Assembly (NCBI RefSeq): GCF_027158005.1
Contig: NZ_JAPVLQ010000002.1
Span: 744,001 to 808,000, forward strand
Origin: Rhodococcus sp. H36-A4
GTDB lineage: Bacteria > Actinomycetota > Actinomycetes > Mycobacteriales > Mycobacteriaceae
Reading direction: 5' to 3'
Length of the DNA stretch: 64,000 bases
Shown: piece by piece, positions 9,417-18,445 of the stretch
How the letters are laid out: every line of letters begins with the position of its first letter
How positions within the stretch are numbered: the first letter of the stretch is position 1
Program-made: the position numbers and the translations under genes
Notes under the pieces: generated by a model
What the model was told of the DNA's origin: nothing
The model's input: the letters and a program-made list of their open reading frames with translations, nothing else
Databases searched by the model: none

Positions 9417-10505
9417 ATGTCCAGGTCGAGCGAGCCGCGCCGCCCAGCCACATTGGCTTCCATCGCTGCCGACCTGAAGGTGTCGCGCACCACAGTGTCG
9501 AACGCCTACAACCGGCCCGACCAGCTCTCACCCGAACTTCGCGAGCGAGTTCTCATGGCAGCCAAACGCCGCGGATACGCAGGCCCCGACCCGCTCGCTC
9601 GCTCGCTTCGCACTCGTAAGGCGGGCGCGGTCGGCCTCGTTCTCACCGAAGCGCTCAGCTATTCCTTCCGCGACCCCGCCGCCATGGCATTCCTGGCCGG
9701 GCTCGCCGAATCTTGCGAAGCTGCAGGCCAGGGCCTGCTTCTGATTCCAGCAGGGCCCGACCGAGATGACACTGCGGCCGCCGCCGTCGTGCAACAAGCC
9801 GGGGTCGACGGCTTCGTCGTCTATTCCGTCGCCGACGACGACCCCTACCTGATGGCCGTCCGCGAGCGGCACCTACCGATTGTCATCTGTGACCAACCAC
9901 GCGGGGTGCCGGAGGCTGCACTCGTCGCCATCGACGATCGTGCCGCGATGAAAATGATCGCCGAGCAGATCATCGCCCTCGGACACCGCCACATCGCCGT
10001 TCTCTGTATGAGACTCGGACGCGACCGTCGTGACGGCGTCGTACCGCCCGCCCGGCTCGCTGGAAGCCACTTCCATGTCCAACGGGAGCGGATAGCAGGG
10101 GTGAAGGACGCTATGAAAGACAGCGGCCTCGATCCGGAATCGCTCACCGTCGTAGAGCGGTTCGAACACACCACCCGCTCCGGCCACTCCGCTGCAGCTC
10201 AGGCGTTGCAAGCCAACCGCGACGCCACCGCCCTGCTCTGCACCACCGATGTCCTCGCACTCGGCGCACTCAACTTCGCGAAGGTCGCCGGCATCGACGT
10301 TCCGGGTCAGCTCACCATTACCGGCTTCGACGGCGTGGAAGATGCAATCCGCGAGAACGTCACCACCGTTCGTCAGGATGCCGAGGAGAAGGGGCGACGC
10401 GCAGGTGCGCTCCTGCTCTCCACCTCGCAGTCGGGCATCATGGCGGCCGAGTTCTTGCCGACCGAATTGGTCAAAGGTCGTACGGCGGCTCCGCCGCCCG
10501 CCTAG
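9417..10505 (+). CDS. LacI-family transcription regulator
   Basis: The 362-aa product has an N-terminal LacI-type helix-turn-helix (about residues 11-35, LASIAADLKVSRTTVSNAYN, followed by RPDQLSPELRERVL) and a periplasmic-binding-protein-like effector domain. The effector part is recognised by segments such as AVGLVLTEALSYSFRDP, DGFVVYSVADDDPYL and TTDVLALGALNFAKV. It should repress genes in response to a sugar or similar ligand; the ligand cannot be read from the sequence. It is convergent with the trehalose-phosphatase/GH15 gene and divergent from znuA, so its targets are not evident. The ATG at 9417 is a normal family start. Confidence 0.88.
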   Translation: MSRSSEPRRPATLASIAADLKVSRTTVSNAYNRPDQLSPELRERVLMAAKRRGYAGPDPLARSLRTRKAGAVGLVLTEALSYSFRDPAAMAFLAGLAESCEAAGQGLLLIPAGPDRDDTAAAAVVQQAGVDGFVVYSVADDDPYLMAVRERHLPIVICDQPRGVPEAALVAIDDRAAMKMIAEQIIALGHRHIAVLCMRLGRDRRDGVVPPARLAGSHFHVQRERIAGVKDAMKDSGLDPESLTVVERFEHTTRSGHSAAAQALQANRDATALLCTTDVLALGALNFAKVAGIDVPGQLTITGFDGVEDAIRENVTTVRQDAEEKGRRAGALLLSTSQSGIMAAEFLPTELVKGRTAAPPPA

Positions 10506-10518
10506 ACCCCGGCTAGAC

Positions 10519-10571
10519 CGCTTGAATGGCCACCTGATGCTGACAGATCGTATGAGTGGACCATTCAAGCG
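10519..10571. terminator. Bidirectional hairpin between lacI-type gene and otsB-GH15
   Basis: Perfect 11-bp arms CGCTTGAATGG and CCATTCAAGCG at 10519-10529 and 10561-10571, extendable inward by CCAC/GTGG with one bulge. It sits between two convergent stops, so a shared terminator is likely, although neither side has a long T-tract. Confidence 0.6.
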
Positions 10572-10584
10572 ATTGCGGGCCCGC

Positions 10585-13134
10585 TCACGCGCTGAGCAAA
10601 CTCGCACACCTGAGCAAGCCGAGGTGGCTGTAGGCCTGAGGATGGTTGCCCAGTGAGCGTTCGGCGACGGGATCGTATTCCTCACTGAGCAGGCCGGTCG
10701 GACCGGCTGCACTGACGAGTTGCGCGAACAAGGCCTCTGCTTCGGATCGCTGCCCGATGAGTAGGTATGCCTCGACCAGCCACGCCGCGCAGAGGTGGAA
10801 TCCACCCTCGCCGCCGGGCAATCCGTCGTCGTGATGGTAGCGATACACGGTCGATCCGCTGCGCAATTCGGCCTCGGTTGCCGTCACGGTCGCTGCAAAG
10901 CGAGGGTCGGACGGATCGATGAGCCCGGAGAGCCCGATGTGCAGAGTCGCAGCGTCGAGGTCGGTGCCATCGTAGGCGGCGGTGAAGGATCGGACTTCTT
11001 CGTTCCAACCCTTGTCGATGACCTCGGCATAGATCTGTTCGCGAAGACCGGCCCAGCTCGGTTCGGTATCCCGCTCGAATGCGGCGGCGAGGGTTATCGC
11101 CCGATCGATGGTCATCCAGCCCATGACCTTGGAGTACACGTGGTGGCGGGGTGTCCCGCGGATCTCCCAGATGCCGTGGTCGGGTTCGTCCCATCGGCGT
11201 TCTACAGCCTCGACCATCGAGCGGACCAGACTCCAATCGTCGTCGGACAAGGCCTCTTTCCCTGCCAGGCCCTGCGACTGCCGGGCATGTGCGAGGGAGG
11301 AGACGAGGTCGACGATCGGCCCGAACACGTCGAGCTGGACTTGCTGATTGGCTGCGTTTCCGACGCGGACCGGACGCGAGCCGGCGTATCCAGGAAGCTC
11401 GTCGATGACGGCCTCGGACGGCAGACCGAGACCTCGGATCGTGTACAGCGGATGCAGTCGTTCTGGGCCAGTTACAGACTTCAGAACCTCGTGGATCCAT
11501 CCGAGGTATCCCTCGGCTTCGGCCGTCGAGCCGAGGTTGACCAGCGCCGACGCGGTGAGGGCCGCATCGCGCAACCAGCAGTAACGATAGTCCCAGTTGC
11601 GCACGCCGCCGATCTCTTCGGGTAGTGAGGTCGTCGCGGCTGCCATGATCGAACCGGAGTCGGCGTGAACGAGCCCACGTAGCGTCAGGGCTGATCGTTT
11701 CATCAGATCCGGTTTGAGTGGCGGCAGGTTCAGGGCATCGACCCAGTCCTTCCAATAGGCCTCGGCCTGTGCCCGGCGTTCCGGTTCCGGTAGCGCAGAC
11801 GAACCGAGATCCTCGCTGCCCAAACGTAATTCGAGAACGACAGGTCCACCGGTCGGGTCGATTTCGGCGTGCGCGGTCTGTTGCGCGCCGTCGGATACGA
11901 CGTTCCATTTCACGCCGGGACTGCGCAAGACCATCGGCTCTGCGGTGCCGGAGATCCGAAGCCCGTCCTCTTCGGGTTCGAGCTGAACCCACACTTTGCC
12001 GAATTCGGGTCGGGGTGCGAACGTCACGATCGCCGTGGCCTTGCCGGTGACGACGCGCGTGAGCGAGGTCTGCCCGACGGGGACGTCGTGCGGGAGGTAG
12101 TCGGTGACCTGAAGGCTCGCCCACTTGGTCTGGACGGTCATGGTGCCGTCGACGTATTGCTGGCTCAGCGGCAAGGCAGTGCGCTTGGGGCCGATGCTGA
12201 AGTGCCCGGCCTCGTTGCCACCGAGGAGGTGCGCGAAAATCGCTGCCGAGTCCGGTTCGGGGTGGCAGAGCCATGTCAGGTTCGCATCCGGAGTCACCAG
12301 TGCGACGGCATTGGGGCTGGCGAGCATCGTGAGCCGCTCGATGCGTGGAGCATCGGCACCGGAGAGCCACCGGCGACGCTCTCCGAGCAGGAAAGCCAGC
12401 GCAAGTGAGACCTGCTCGGTGCTGTCGATGTGGAATTCGGCGAGACTGTCACCGGGGCCGATCTTGACGCCGACGTCGGGGCCGTGCAGGCGGGTGAAGG
12501 CCTTTTCGTCGGTGACATCGTCGCCGAAGAACACTGCAGCCGTCGCGCCTTCCTGATGCCGGAGGATATCGAGGGCGTCGCCCTTGTCGGTAACGATGAC
12601 AGCGAGTTCGATGACGGACTTACCCTCGGTCACCTGCACGCCTTCGCGCAGCGCCACGCCGTCGCGCACGGCGACGAGAGCGGCTTCCGCATCGGCCGGG
12701 TCGGCATTGCGGACGTGGAGGGCTGCACTCGCGGGCTTGGTTTCGACGGCCACACCGGGGAATCGGGCGGCGATCGAGGACATCTCCACGGCGATATCCT
12801 GCAGAAGTCGCTTGGCCTCGTCGTCGATTGCATTGATGAATCCGACGTCGAATTCGCTGCCATGGCTGCCGACGAGTTGAACCTCGGCAGGGAGCCTGGA
12901 CAGTGTGGCCAGATCGCGGAGAGCGCGACCCGAGATGACCGCGGCCTTCGTTGCGGCGAGACTTGCCAACCCGCGCATAGCGGTCACGGACTCATCATGC
13001 GGAAATGCCTTCGACGGATCGGAGACGATGGGTGCCATCGTCCCGTCGTAGTCGGAGGCGACGAGAAGGCGAGGCGTCCGGGCCACGGCTATGAGGGCGC
13101 GGCGAAGTTCAACCGGTAAATTCAGAGCAGTCAC
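10585..13134 (-). CDS. Trehalose-6-phosphate phosphatase fused to GH15 (trehalase/glucoamylase-like) domain
   Basis: The 849-aa product joins two enzymes. Residues 1 to about 253 are a HAD-type trehalose-6-phosphate phosphatase: catalytic motif SDYDGTMAP with D28 and D30, VISGRALRDL, and the motif GDDVTDEKAF. From about residue 265 to the end it is a glycoside hydrolase family 15 protein of the kind that includes mycobacterial trehalase. It shows an N-terminal beta-sandwich, the NWDYRYCWLRDAALTASAL motif near residue 515 and the C-terminal SEEYDP ... GNHPQAYSHLGLL motif near residue 818. I infer sequential conversion of trehalose 6-phosphate to trehalose and then glucose. GH15 specificity for trehalose rather than an alpha-glucan is not proven. 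Confidence 0.85.
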   Translation of the reverse strand: MTALNLPVELRRALIAVARTPRLLVASDYDGTMAPIVSDPSKAFPHDESVTAMRGLASLAATKAAVISGRALRDLATLSRLPAEVQLVGSHGSEFDVGFINAIDDEAKRLLQDIAVEMSSIAARFPGVAVETKPASAALHVRNADPADAEAALVAVRDGVALREGVQVTEGKSVIELAVIVTDKGDALDILRHQEGATAAVFFGDDVTDEKAFTRLHGPDVGVKIGPGDSLAEFHIDSTEQVSLALAFLLGERRRWLSGADAPRIERLTMLASPNAVALVTPDANLTWLCHPEPDSAAIFAHLLGGNEAGHFSIGPKRTALPLSQQYVDGTMTVQTKWASLQVTDYLPHDVPVGQTSLTRVVTGKATAIVTFAPRPEFGKVWVQLEPEEDGLRISGTAEPMVLRSPGVKWNVVSDGAQQTAHAEIDPTGGPVVLELRLGSEDLGSSALPEPERRAQAEAYWKDWVDALNLPPLKPDLMKRSALTLRGLVHADSGSIMAAATTSLPEEIGGVRNWDYRYCWLRDAALTASALVNLGSTAEAEGYLGWIHEVLKSVTGPERLHPLYTIRGLGLPSEAVIDELPGYAGSRPVRVGNAANQQVQLDVFGPIVDLVSSLAHARQSQGLAGKEALSDDDWSLVRSMVEAVERRWDEPDHGIWEIRGTPRHHVYSKVMGWMTIDRAITLAAAFERDTEPSWAGLREQIYAEVIDKGWNEEVRSFTAAYDGTDLDAATLHIGLSGLIDPSDPRFAATVTATEAELRSGSTVYRYHHDDGLPGGEGGFHLCAAWLVEAYLLIGQRSEAEALFAQLVSAAGPTGLLSEEYDPVAERSLGNHPQAYSHLGLLRCASLLSA

Positions 13135-13185
13135 GGAACGAATCTAGGCGATGCGAGCCGATACGGCTCATTCGGACGCAAACGC

Positions 13186-13896
13186 TCAGTCGAGTGGCTC
13201 GGAGTCTCCGAGTAGCAGGTCGACAGTCAGCTCGAGTCGAGCGGCGACGTCGGTGGCCGAGGAACGACGGGTCAGCCATGCGACGAGATTGGACAGCCAG
13301 ACATCGCTGATGACGCGAGCAATGCTGAGCTGCAATTCCGTTGGCTCACCGTCGCTCATCGCTTTGGCGAACAGTCGGTCCATCAATCGGCCGACCTGAT
13401 CCACCTCTGCGGCAGCGGACGCGTCCGCGAACATGAAGGCGCGAGTCATGGCCTCGGTGAGTAAAGGATCACGTTGCATCGCACGTGTGATCTGCCCCAG
13501 AATCAGGTGCATGCGCTCCTGCGGCGTCTGGCCGGGCGGGAGCTTACGACGGGAGTCGATCTTTTCGAACTCCCGGGAGAGTGCTGAAACCAGCAAGTGC
13601 ACCTTGGACGGAAAGTATCGGTACAGCGTTCCGACCGCGACGTCGGCACGCTCGGCGACGGCGCGCATCTGAACGGCTTCGTAACCGCCTTTGGACGCGA
13701 GAGCGAGGGTCGAATCAAGAATTCGCTTACGGCGCTCGCGCTGAGCGTTGGAACTCAGGTCGTCGTCGGTGAGGACGCCGACCGAACGCAACGGTGTAGC
13801 CGTGTTGGTTTCGTTCACGGCCGTTCCCCTGTTCTTGTCGGCTCCTGTGTTCTTGTCGGCATTGTTCACCGATCGCGACCGAGAAGATGTGGTCAT
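13186..13896 (-). CDS. kstR: TetR-family repressor of the cholesterol regulon, KstR
   Basis: The core from QRERRKRIL through the helix-turn-helix (AVAERADVAVGTLYRYFPSK) and on to EVDQVGRLMDRLFAKA and VISDVWLSNLVAWLTRR closely matches mycobacterial KstR. KstR represses sterol uptake and side-chain/ring degradation genes and is released by steroid CoA thioesters. The ATG at 13896 is preceded by AAGGA at good spacing and gives 236 aa, with roughly 30-35 more N-terminal residues (Ser/Asn/Lys-rich) than the mycobacterial protein. A GTG at 13914 and a GTG at 13869 are alternatives. It is divergent from fadE34 across a perfect KstR box, indicating autoregulation. Confidence 0.92.
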   Translation of the reverse strand: MTTSSRSRSVNNADKNTGADKNRGTAVNETNTATPLRSVGVLTDDDLSSNAQRERRKRILDSTLALASKGGYEAVQMRAVAERADVAVGTLYRYFPSKVHLLVSALSREFEKIDSRRKLPPGQTPQERMHLILGQITRAMQRDPLLTEAMTRAFMFADASAAAEVDQVGRLMDRLFAKAMSDGEPTELQLSIARVISDVWLSNLVAWLTRRSSATDVAARLELTVDLLLGDSEPLD

Positions 13897-13939
13897 CGAC
13901 GTTGTCCTTCGCACCTTGACTCTGAACCAGCTACCGTAT

Positions 13940-13953
13940 TAGAACACGTTCTA
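13940..13953. promoter_or_regulatory. KstR operator between kstR and fadE34
   Basis: TAGAACACGTTCTA is a palindrome matching the KstR consensus (TnnAACnnGTTnnA). It lies 43 bp from the kstR ATG and 37 bp from the fadE34 GTG and would control both. Confidence 0.92.
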
Positions 13954-13990
13954 GACAAAAAAGTCATTATGAGGAGTAGGGAAGAGCATT

Positions 13991-16132
13991 GTGACAATTG
14001 CCACCACCGACGATCAGCGCGACGTCCAACAGTCGATTCGGTCGTGGGCTTCCACTGCCGATCCAATGCGGACTTTACGCGCCGACGAGCAGTCGGGTTG
14101 GCGCTCGCACTGGCGCGGACTCGCTGAACTGGGCGTCTTCTCCGTTGCCGTTCCCGAGTCGGTGGGCGGCGTCGGTGGCACGGTCGCGGATCTCGCGGCG
14201 ATGCTCGAGGAGACCTCGGCCGCCCTCGTCGGCGGTCCGGTGCTCTCGACCGCACTGGCCGCACTCGTAGTCGGCCGAACCGGTGGACCTGCAGCGACCC
14301 GCTGGGGTACCGACCTTTGCGAAGGCAGACTTCCCTGCGCCGTAGTGCTGTCCGACGCGCCGGTCGCAGCCCGCCGCGACGGTGACACATTGTTCCTCGA
14401 CGGCACTGCGGATATTGCCTTCGGTGCGGCAGATGGCGTCGGCGTGCTGTTGCCTGCAACGGTCGACGGCGAGACGGTCTGGTGCATGCTCGGAATCGAG
14501 ACGCCGGGTCTGAAGATCGAGTCGTTGCTCGGCGTCGATCGCAGTGTCCCGGTAGCCCGGCTGACTCTGCAGGATGTCGCGGTGGATCCGGATTCGGTCC
14601 TGTCCGACGTCTCGACGTCGTACGTTCTCGATTTGGCGGCCACCCTCGCTGCTGCGGATGCGGCAGGCGTCGCCGGGTGGGCGCTGCGTACCGCTGTCGA
14701 GCACGCCAAGATGCGTGAGCAGTTCGGTGCACCGATCGGTAGCTTCCAGGCGATCAAGCATCTGTGCGCCGAAATGCTGTGCCGGGTGGAGAAGGCTCGC
14801 GCCGCCGCATGGGACGCTGCGGTGGCAGTGGACTCCGCGGCAGAGGAACACCCACTGGCTGCCGCTGTCGCTGCCGCGATCGCTCTCGATGCCGCAGTGG
14901 ACAACGCCAAGGACGCGATCCAGATCCTCGGCGGTATCGGATTCACATGGGAGCACGACGCGCATTTCTATCTGCGACGTGCCCTGTCCATCCGGCAGTT
15001 GCTCGGCGGTACGTCGCATTGGCGGATGCGCGTGACGGATCTGACCCGTGCCGGTGTGCGACGCCACCTGAGCGTCGACCTCGGCGAGGCCGAGAATCGA
15101 CGTGAGGATGTTCGCGCGGAGGTTCGCGCGGTGGCAGAGGCGGAGGATCCTCGTCGCACGCTGGCCGAGTCGGGGCTCGCTGCCGCGCATTGGCCGCAAC
15201 CTCACGGCCGGGACGCCAGTGCAGCGGAGCAGCTGCTCTACGCGGAGGAGATGGCTGCGGCCGGTCTCGAGATTCCCGATCTGGTCATCGGCTGGTGGGC
15301 CGTTCCGACGATTCTCGAACACGGAACCGCCGAGCAGATCGAGCGTTTCGCGGGTCCGTCACTGCATGGGGACATTCGCTGGTGCCAACTGTTCAGCGAG
15401 CCGGAGGCGGGCTCCGATCTGGCGGCGTTGCGGACCACGGCGACGAAGGTCGATGGAGGATGGAAGCTCAAGGGCCACAAGATTTGGACTTCGCTCGCTC
15501 AGCAGGCCGACTGGGGAATCTGCCTTGCCCGCACCGACCGTGACGCCCCGAAGCACAGGGGAATCAGCTACTTCGTTCTCGATATGACCTCGCCCGGAAT
15601 TCGTATCGAGCCGCTGCGGGAAATCACCGGTGACGCCGTGTTCAACGAGGTGTTCCTCGACGATGTCTTCGTCCCGGACGATTGCCTCGTCGGAGATCTG
15701 AACAGCGGCTGGAAGCTTGCCAGGACCACCCTCGCAAACGAGCGGGTTGCGATGAGCAGCGGCTCGACGCTCGGTTCTGCGCTCGAGGACGTTGTCGAGG
15801 CGACGTCGTCCAGCACCGATCCCGGTGTCTCGGATGCGCTGGGCGGGCTTGTCGCGAACGGACTGGTGGGTTCACTGCTCGAGTTCCGCTCGACGCTTCG
15901 GCGACTCGGTGGGCAGGATCCCGGAGCAGAATCCTCCGTTCGCAAGCTCGTCGGCGTGCGTCATCGGCAGGACCTCGCGGAATTCGCGTTGGAGGTCTCG
16001 GGGCAGGCCGGGGTCATCGAGGGACCCTTGGCGAAAGAGATGTTGCTGACTCGCTGCTTGTCGATTGCGGGCGGCACCTCACAGATCCTGCTGACCGTCG
16101 CTGCCGAGAGGATTCTCGGTCTGCCTCGCTGA
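13991..16132 (+). CDS. fadE34: Two-domain acyl-CoA dehydrogenase FadE34 (ChsE3)
   Basis: The 713-aa product contains two acyl-CoA dehydrogenase units in one chain. Residues 1 to about 345 form a unit without a clear catalytic Glu. Residues about 360-713 form a unit with the FAD/substrate motif CQLFSEPEAGSDLAALRTTA and KIWTSLAQQADWGICLARTD. A Glu at E584 (TTLANERVAM) lies in the helix-G position used by isovaleryl-CoA-type enzymes. Length, order and position beside kstR match mycobacterial FadE34 (711 aa), which dehydrogenates steroid side-chain CoA esters with a five-carbon chain. The start is a GTG at 13991 after a purine-rich GAGGAGTAGGGAAG. A KstR box lies upstream. Confidence 0.9.
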   Translation: MTIATTDDQRDVQQSIRSWASTADPMRTLRADEQSGWRSHWRGLAELGVFSVAVPESVGGVGGTVADLAAMLEETSAALVGGPVLSTALAALVVGRTGGPAATRWGTDLCEGRLPCAVVLSDAPVAARRDGDTLFLDGTADIAFGAADGVGVLLPATVDGETVWCMLGIETPGLKIESLLGVDRSVPVARLTLQDVAVDPDSVLSDVSTSYVLDLAATLAAADAAGVAGWALRTAVEHAKMREQFGAPIGSFQAIKHLCAEMLCRVEKARAAAWDAAVAVDSAAEEHPLAAAVAAAIALDAAVDNAKDAIQILGGIGFTWEHDAHFYLRRALSIRQLLGGTSHWRMRVTDLTRAGVRRHLSVDLGEAENRREDVRAEVRAVAEAEDPRRTLAESGLAAAHWPQPHGRDASAAEQLLYAEEMAAAGLEIPDLVIGWWAVPTILEHGTAEQIERFAGPSLHGDIRWCQLFSEPEAGSDLAALRTTATKVDGGWKLKGHKIWTSLAQQADWGICLARTDRDAPKHRGISYFVLDMTSPGIRIEPLREITGDAVFNEVFLDDVFVPDDCLVGDLNSGWKLARTTLANERVAMSSGSTLGSALEDVVEATSSSTDPGVSDALGGLVANGLVGSLLEFRSTLRRLGGQDPGAESSVRKLVGVRHRQDLAEFALEVSGQAGVIEGPLAKEMLLTRCLSIAGGTSQILLTVAAERILGLPR

Positions 16133-16165
16133 CTGCTGGTATATCCGTACCGATGGTGTTAAAAA

Positions 16166-16179
16166 TAGAACAGGTTCTA
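16166..16179. promoter_or_regulatory. KstR operator upstream of the chsE1-chsE2 operon
   Basis: TAGAACAGGTTCTA matches the KstR consensus, 43 bp before the GTG of the fused dehydrogenase gene. It should control the whole chsE-chsH2-chsH1-ltp2 operon. Confidence 0.9.
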
Positions 16180-16222
16180 CCGAAGAACTCTTCGGTTCAT
16201 CTTCCGTAGGCAGGATCAAGGC

Positions 16223-18445
16223 GTGGACTTCACCAGAAACTCCGATCAATCGACGGTCGCGGAGATGATCTCCGGATTGCTCGCTCGCGACTCCGAGCCC
16301 GAAGCATTGTGGGCGGCGCTGTCCGAGGCAGGGCTGTTCCAGATGGTGCTGCCCGAGGATCTCGGCGGCGACGGACTCGGATTGCCGGAAGCGGCGACGG
16401 TTCTGACCGAGCTCGGTAAGGCCGCGGCAGTCGGACCGGCACTTGCGACCCTCGGGTTCGGCATCATCCCGCTCACGCGACTCGCGGAACCGGCTCTGAT
16501 CCGTGACACCGTCGGCTCGGGCCGCATTCTGACGGCGGCGCTCATGGAGCCCGGGGCGCCGTTCCCCGCGGAACCGAAGACGAAAGCCGTTCCCGACGGC
16601 GATCTCATGCGTGTGAGCGGGACCAAGATCGCGGTCCCGTATGCCGAGCAGGCGTACCGCATCCTGGTGCCGACTTCCAAAGGTGTCGTATTGGTCGACC
16701 CCTCCGCGGAGGGTGTTCGGCTCGTGCCGACCCCGTCTTCGAGTGGCGATCCTGAGTACGCGATCGAATTCGATTCGGCACCGGGACAATTCGTTACCGA
16801 GAACATTGCCGAGCTCTATCGGATCGCGATCGCGGCCATCGGAGCAGTCGCTGACGGACTGGCTGCGGGAGCAGCGGCGCTCACCGCGTCGCACCTGGCA
16901 AGCCGTCATCAGTTCGGCAAGCCGCTGGCAACGTTTCAGGCCGTTGCAGGCGAGATCGCCGATGTATATGTGACGGCTCGGACCATTCATGTCGCTGCCG
17001 TGTCGGCGGTGTGGCAGGCCTCGCAGGAGAAGCCGAGCCGGCCGGGCGATGCCGATGTACTCGCGTATTGGATCGCCGCCGAGCTGCCTGCAGCCATGCA
17101 GGCGTGTCATCATCTGCACGGCGGCATCGGAGTAGACGTCACGTATCCGATGCACCGATACTATTCGGCTGCAAAGGATCTCGCGCGGCTCGTCGGTGGT
17201 GCCTCCTACCGGCTCGATCTGGTGGGCGCCTCGATTCAGCGCGAGGACGTACTCGAATCGGTCGCGCTCTCCTCCGAGGCAACCGGCGAGTCACCCTTCG
17301 TCGAATTGACCGAAGAGCAGCAGAAGCTGCAGCACACACTGCGAACGTATTTCGCCGATCTTGTCAGTGACGAGGACGCCGAGATCATGATGACCGAGCG
17401 GCACGGCAAGACGTACCGCGCGATCATCGAACGGATGGGCACCGACGGGTGGCTAGGAGTCGGTTGGCCCAAGGAGTTCGGTGGTCACGGGTTCGGTGAC
17501 GTCGAGCAGTCGATCTTCGTGAACGAGGCTGCGCGCGCAGATATTCCGCTGCCTGCGGTGACCTTGCAAACTGTCGGCCCGACCTTGCAGAAGTACGGAA
17601 CCGAGGTCCAGAAGGACAAGTTCCTCAAGTCGATCCTCGCTGGTGAGGTGCATTTCGCGATCGGTTACACCGAGCCCGAGGCGGGAACCGACCTCGCCTC
17701 GCTGCGCACCACGGCCGTGCGCGACGGTGACGAGTACATCGTCAACGGACAGAAGATTTTCACCACGGGCGGGCACGACGCGGACTACGTATGGCTCGCT
17801 GTGCGCACGGGGCCGGCGGATTCGCGTCACCGTGGCATCTCCATGCTGATCGTCGACACCACCGACCCCGGATACTCGTGGACGCCGATCATCACTCTCG
17901 ACGGCGCACACCACGTCAATGCGACGTACTACAACGATGTTCGAGTTCCCGTCGACATGCTGGTGGGGGAGGAGAACGCCGGCTGGCGCCTGATCACCAC
18001 TCAGCTCAACCATGAGCGCGTCATGCTCGGACCGGCCGGTAAGATCGACGGACTGTACGTGCACTTGCGTGGGTGGGCGCAGAAGCACGGGGTACTCGAC
18101 GAGCCCGATGTGCGACGCGCTCTCGGCGAGATCCATGCCACGTTCCGGATCAACGAGCTGCTGAATTGGCAGATCGCTTCGTCCACTGCGGATGCGGTCG
18201 ACGTCGCCGATGCCTCGGCTACCAAAGTTTTTGCCACCGAACGGATTCAACGCGTCGGACGGCTTGCCGAGGAACTGCTCGGTCGACACGGAAACCCTCT
18301 CGATCCCGACACTGCCAAGCTCATGGCCTGGTTGGACAAGCAGGTCAAGCGCAATGTGGTCATCACGTTCGGTGGAGGAGTGAACGAAGTGATGCGGGAA
18401 CTGATCGCAACATCCGGTCTCGGACTGCCCAGGGTCGTGCGATGA
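16223..18445 (+). CDS. Fused ChsE1-ChsE2 acyl-CoA dehydrogenase (FadE28-FadE29)
   Basis: The 740-aa product is one uninterrupted reading frame covering what is two genes in Mycobacterium tuberculosis (fadE28 and fadE29). Residues 1 to about 345 resemble FadE28/ChsE1 (SRHQFGKPLATFQAVAGEIA; HHLHGGIGVDVTYPMHRYYS). Residues about 360-740 resemble FadE29/ChsE2 (FAIGYTEPEAGTDLASLRTT; NHERVMLGPAGKI with E598 as probable catalytic base; FGGGVNEVMRE near the end). The enzyme dehydrogenates the 3-carbon steroid side chain (3-oxo-4-pregnene-20-carboxyl-CoA). The fusion fixes the two subunits 1:1, as in FadE34. The start is GTG 16223 behind AGGATCAAGG. The stop overlaps chsH2 (ATGA). Confidence 0.9.
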   Translation: MDFTRNSDQSTVAEMISGLLARDSEPEALWAALSEAGLFQMVLPEDLGGDGLGLPEAATVLTELGKAAAVGPALATLGFGIIPLTRLAEPALIRDTVGSGRILTAALMEPGAPFPAEPKTKAVPDGDLMRVSGTKIAVPYAEQAYRILVPTSKGVVLVDPSAEGVRLVPTPSSSGDPEYAIEFDSAPGQFVTENIAELYRIAIAAIGAVADGLAAGAAALTASHLASRHQFGKPLATFQAVAGEIADVYVTARTIHVAAVSAVWQASQEKPSRPGDADVLAYWIAAELPAAMQACHHLHGGIGVDVTYPMHRYYSAAKDLARLVGGASYRLDLVGASIQREDVLESVALSSEATGESPFVELTEEQQKLQHTLRTYFADLVSDEDAEIMMTERHGKTYRAIIERMGTDGWLGVGWPKEFGGHGFGDVEQSIFVNEAARADIPLPAVTLQTVGPTLQKYGTEVQKDKFLKSILAGEVHFAIGYTEPEAGTDLASLRTTAVRDGDEYIVNGQKIFTTGGHDADYVWLAVRTGPADSRHRGISMLIVDTTDPGYSWTPIITLDGAHHVNATYYNDVRVPVDMLVGEENAGWRLITTQLNHERVMLGPAGKIDGLYVHLRGWAQKHGVLDEPDVRRALGEIHATFRINELLNWQIASSTADAVDVADASATKVFATERIQRVGRLAEELLGRHGNPLDPDTAKLMAWLDKQVKRNVVITFGGGVNEVMRELIATSGLGLPRVVR

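Noticed and set aside
10682..12370. 562-codon frame on the same strand as the otsB-GH15 gene but in another phase
   Set aside because: Its translation is Arg/Pro/His-rich low complexity, without family motifs, and lies entirely within the recognised enzyme.
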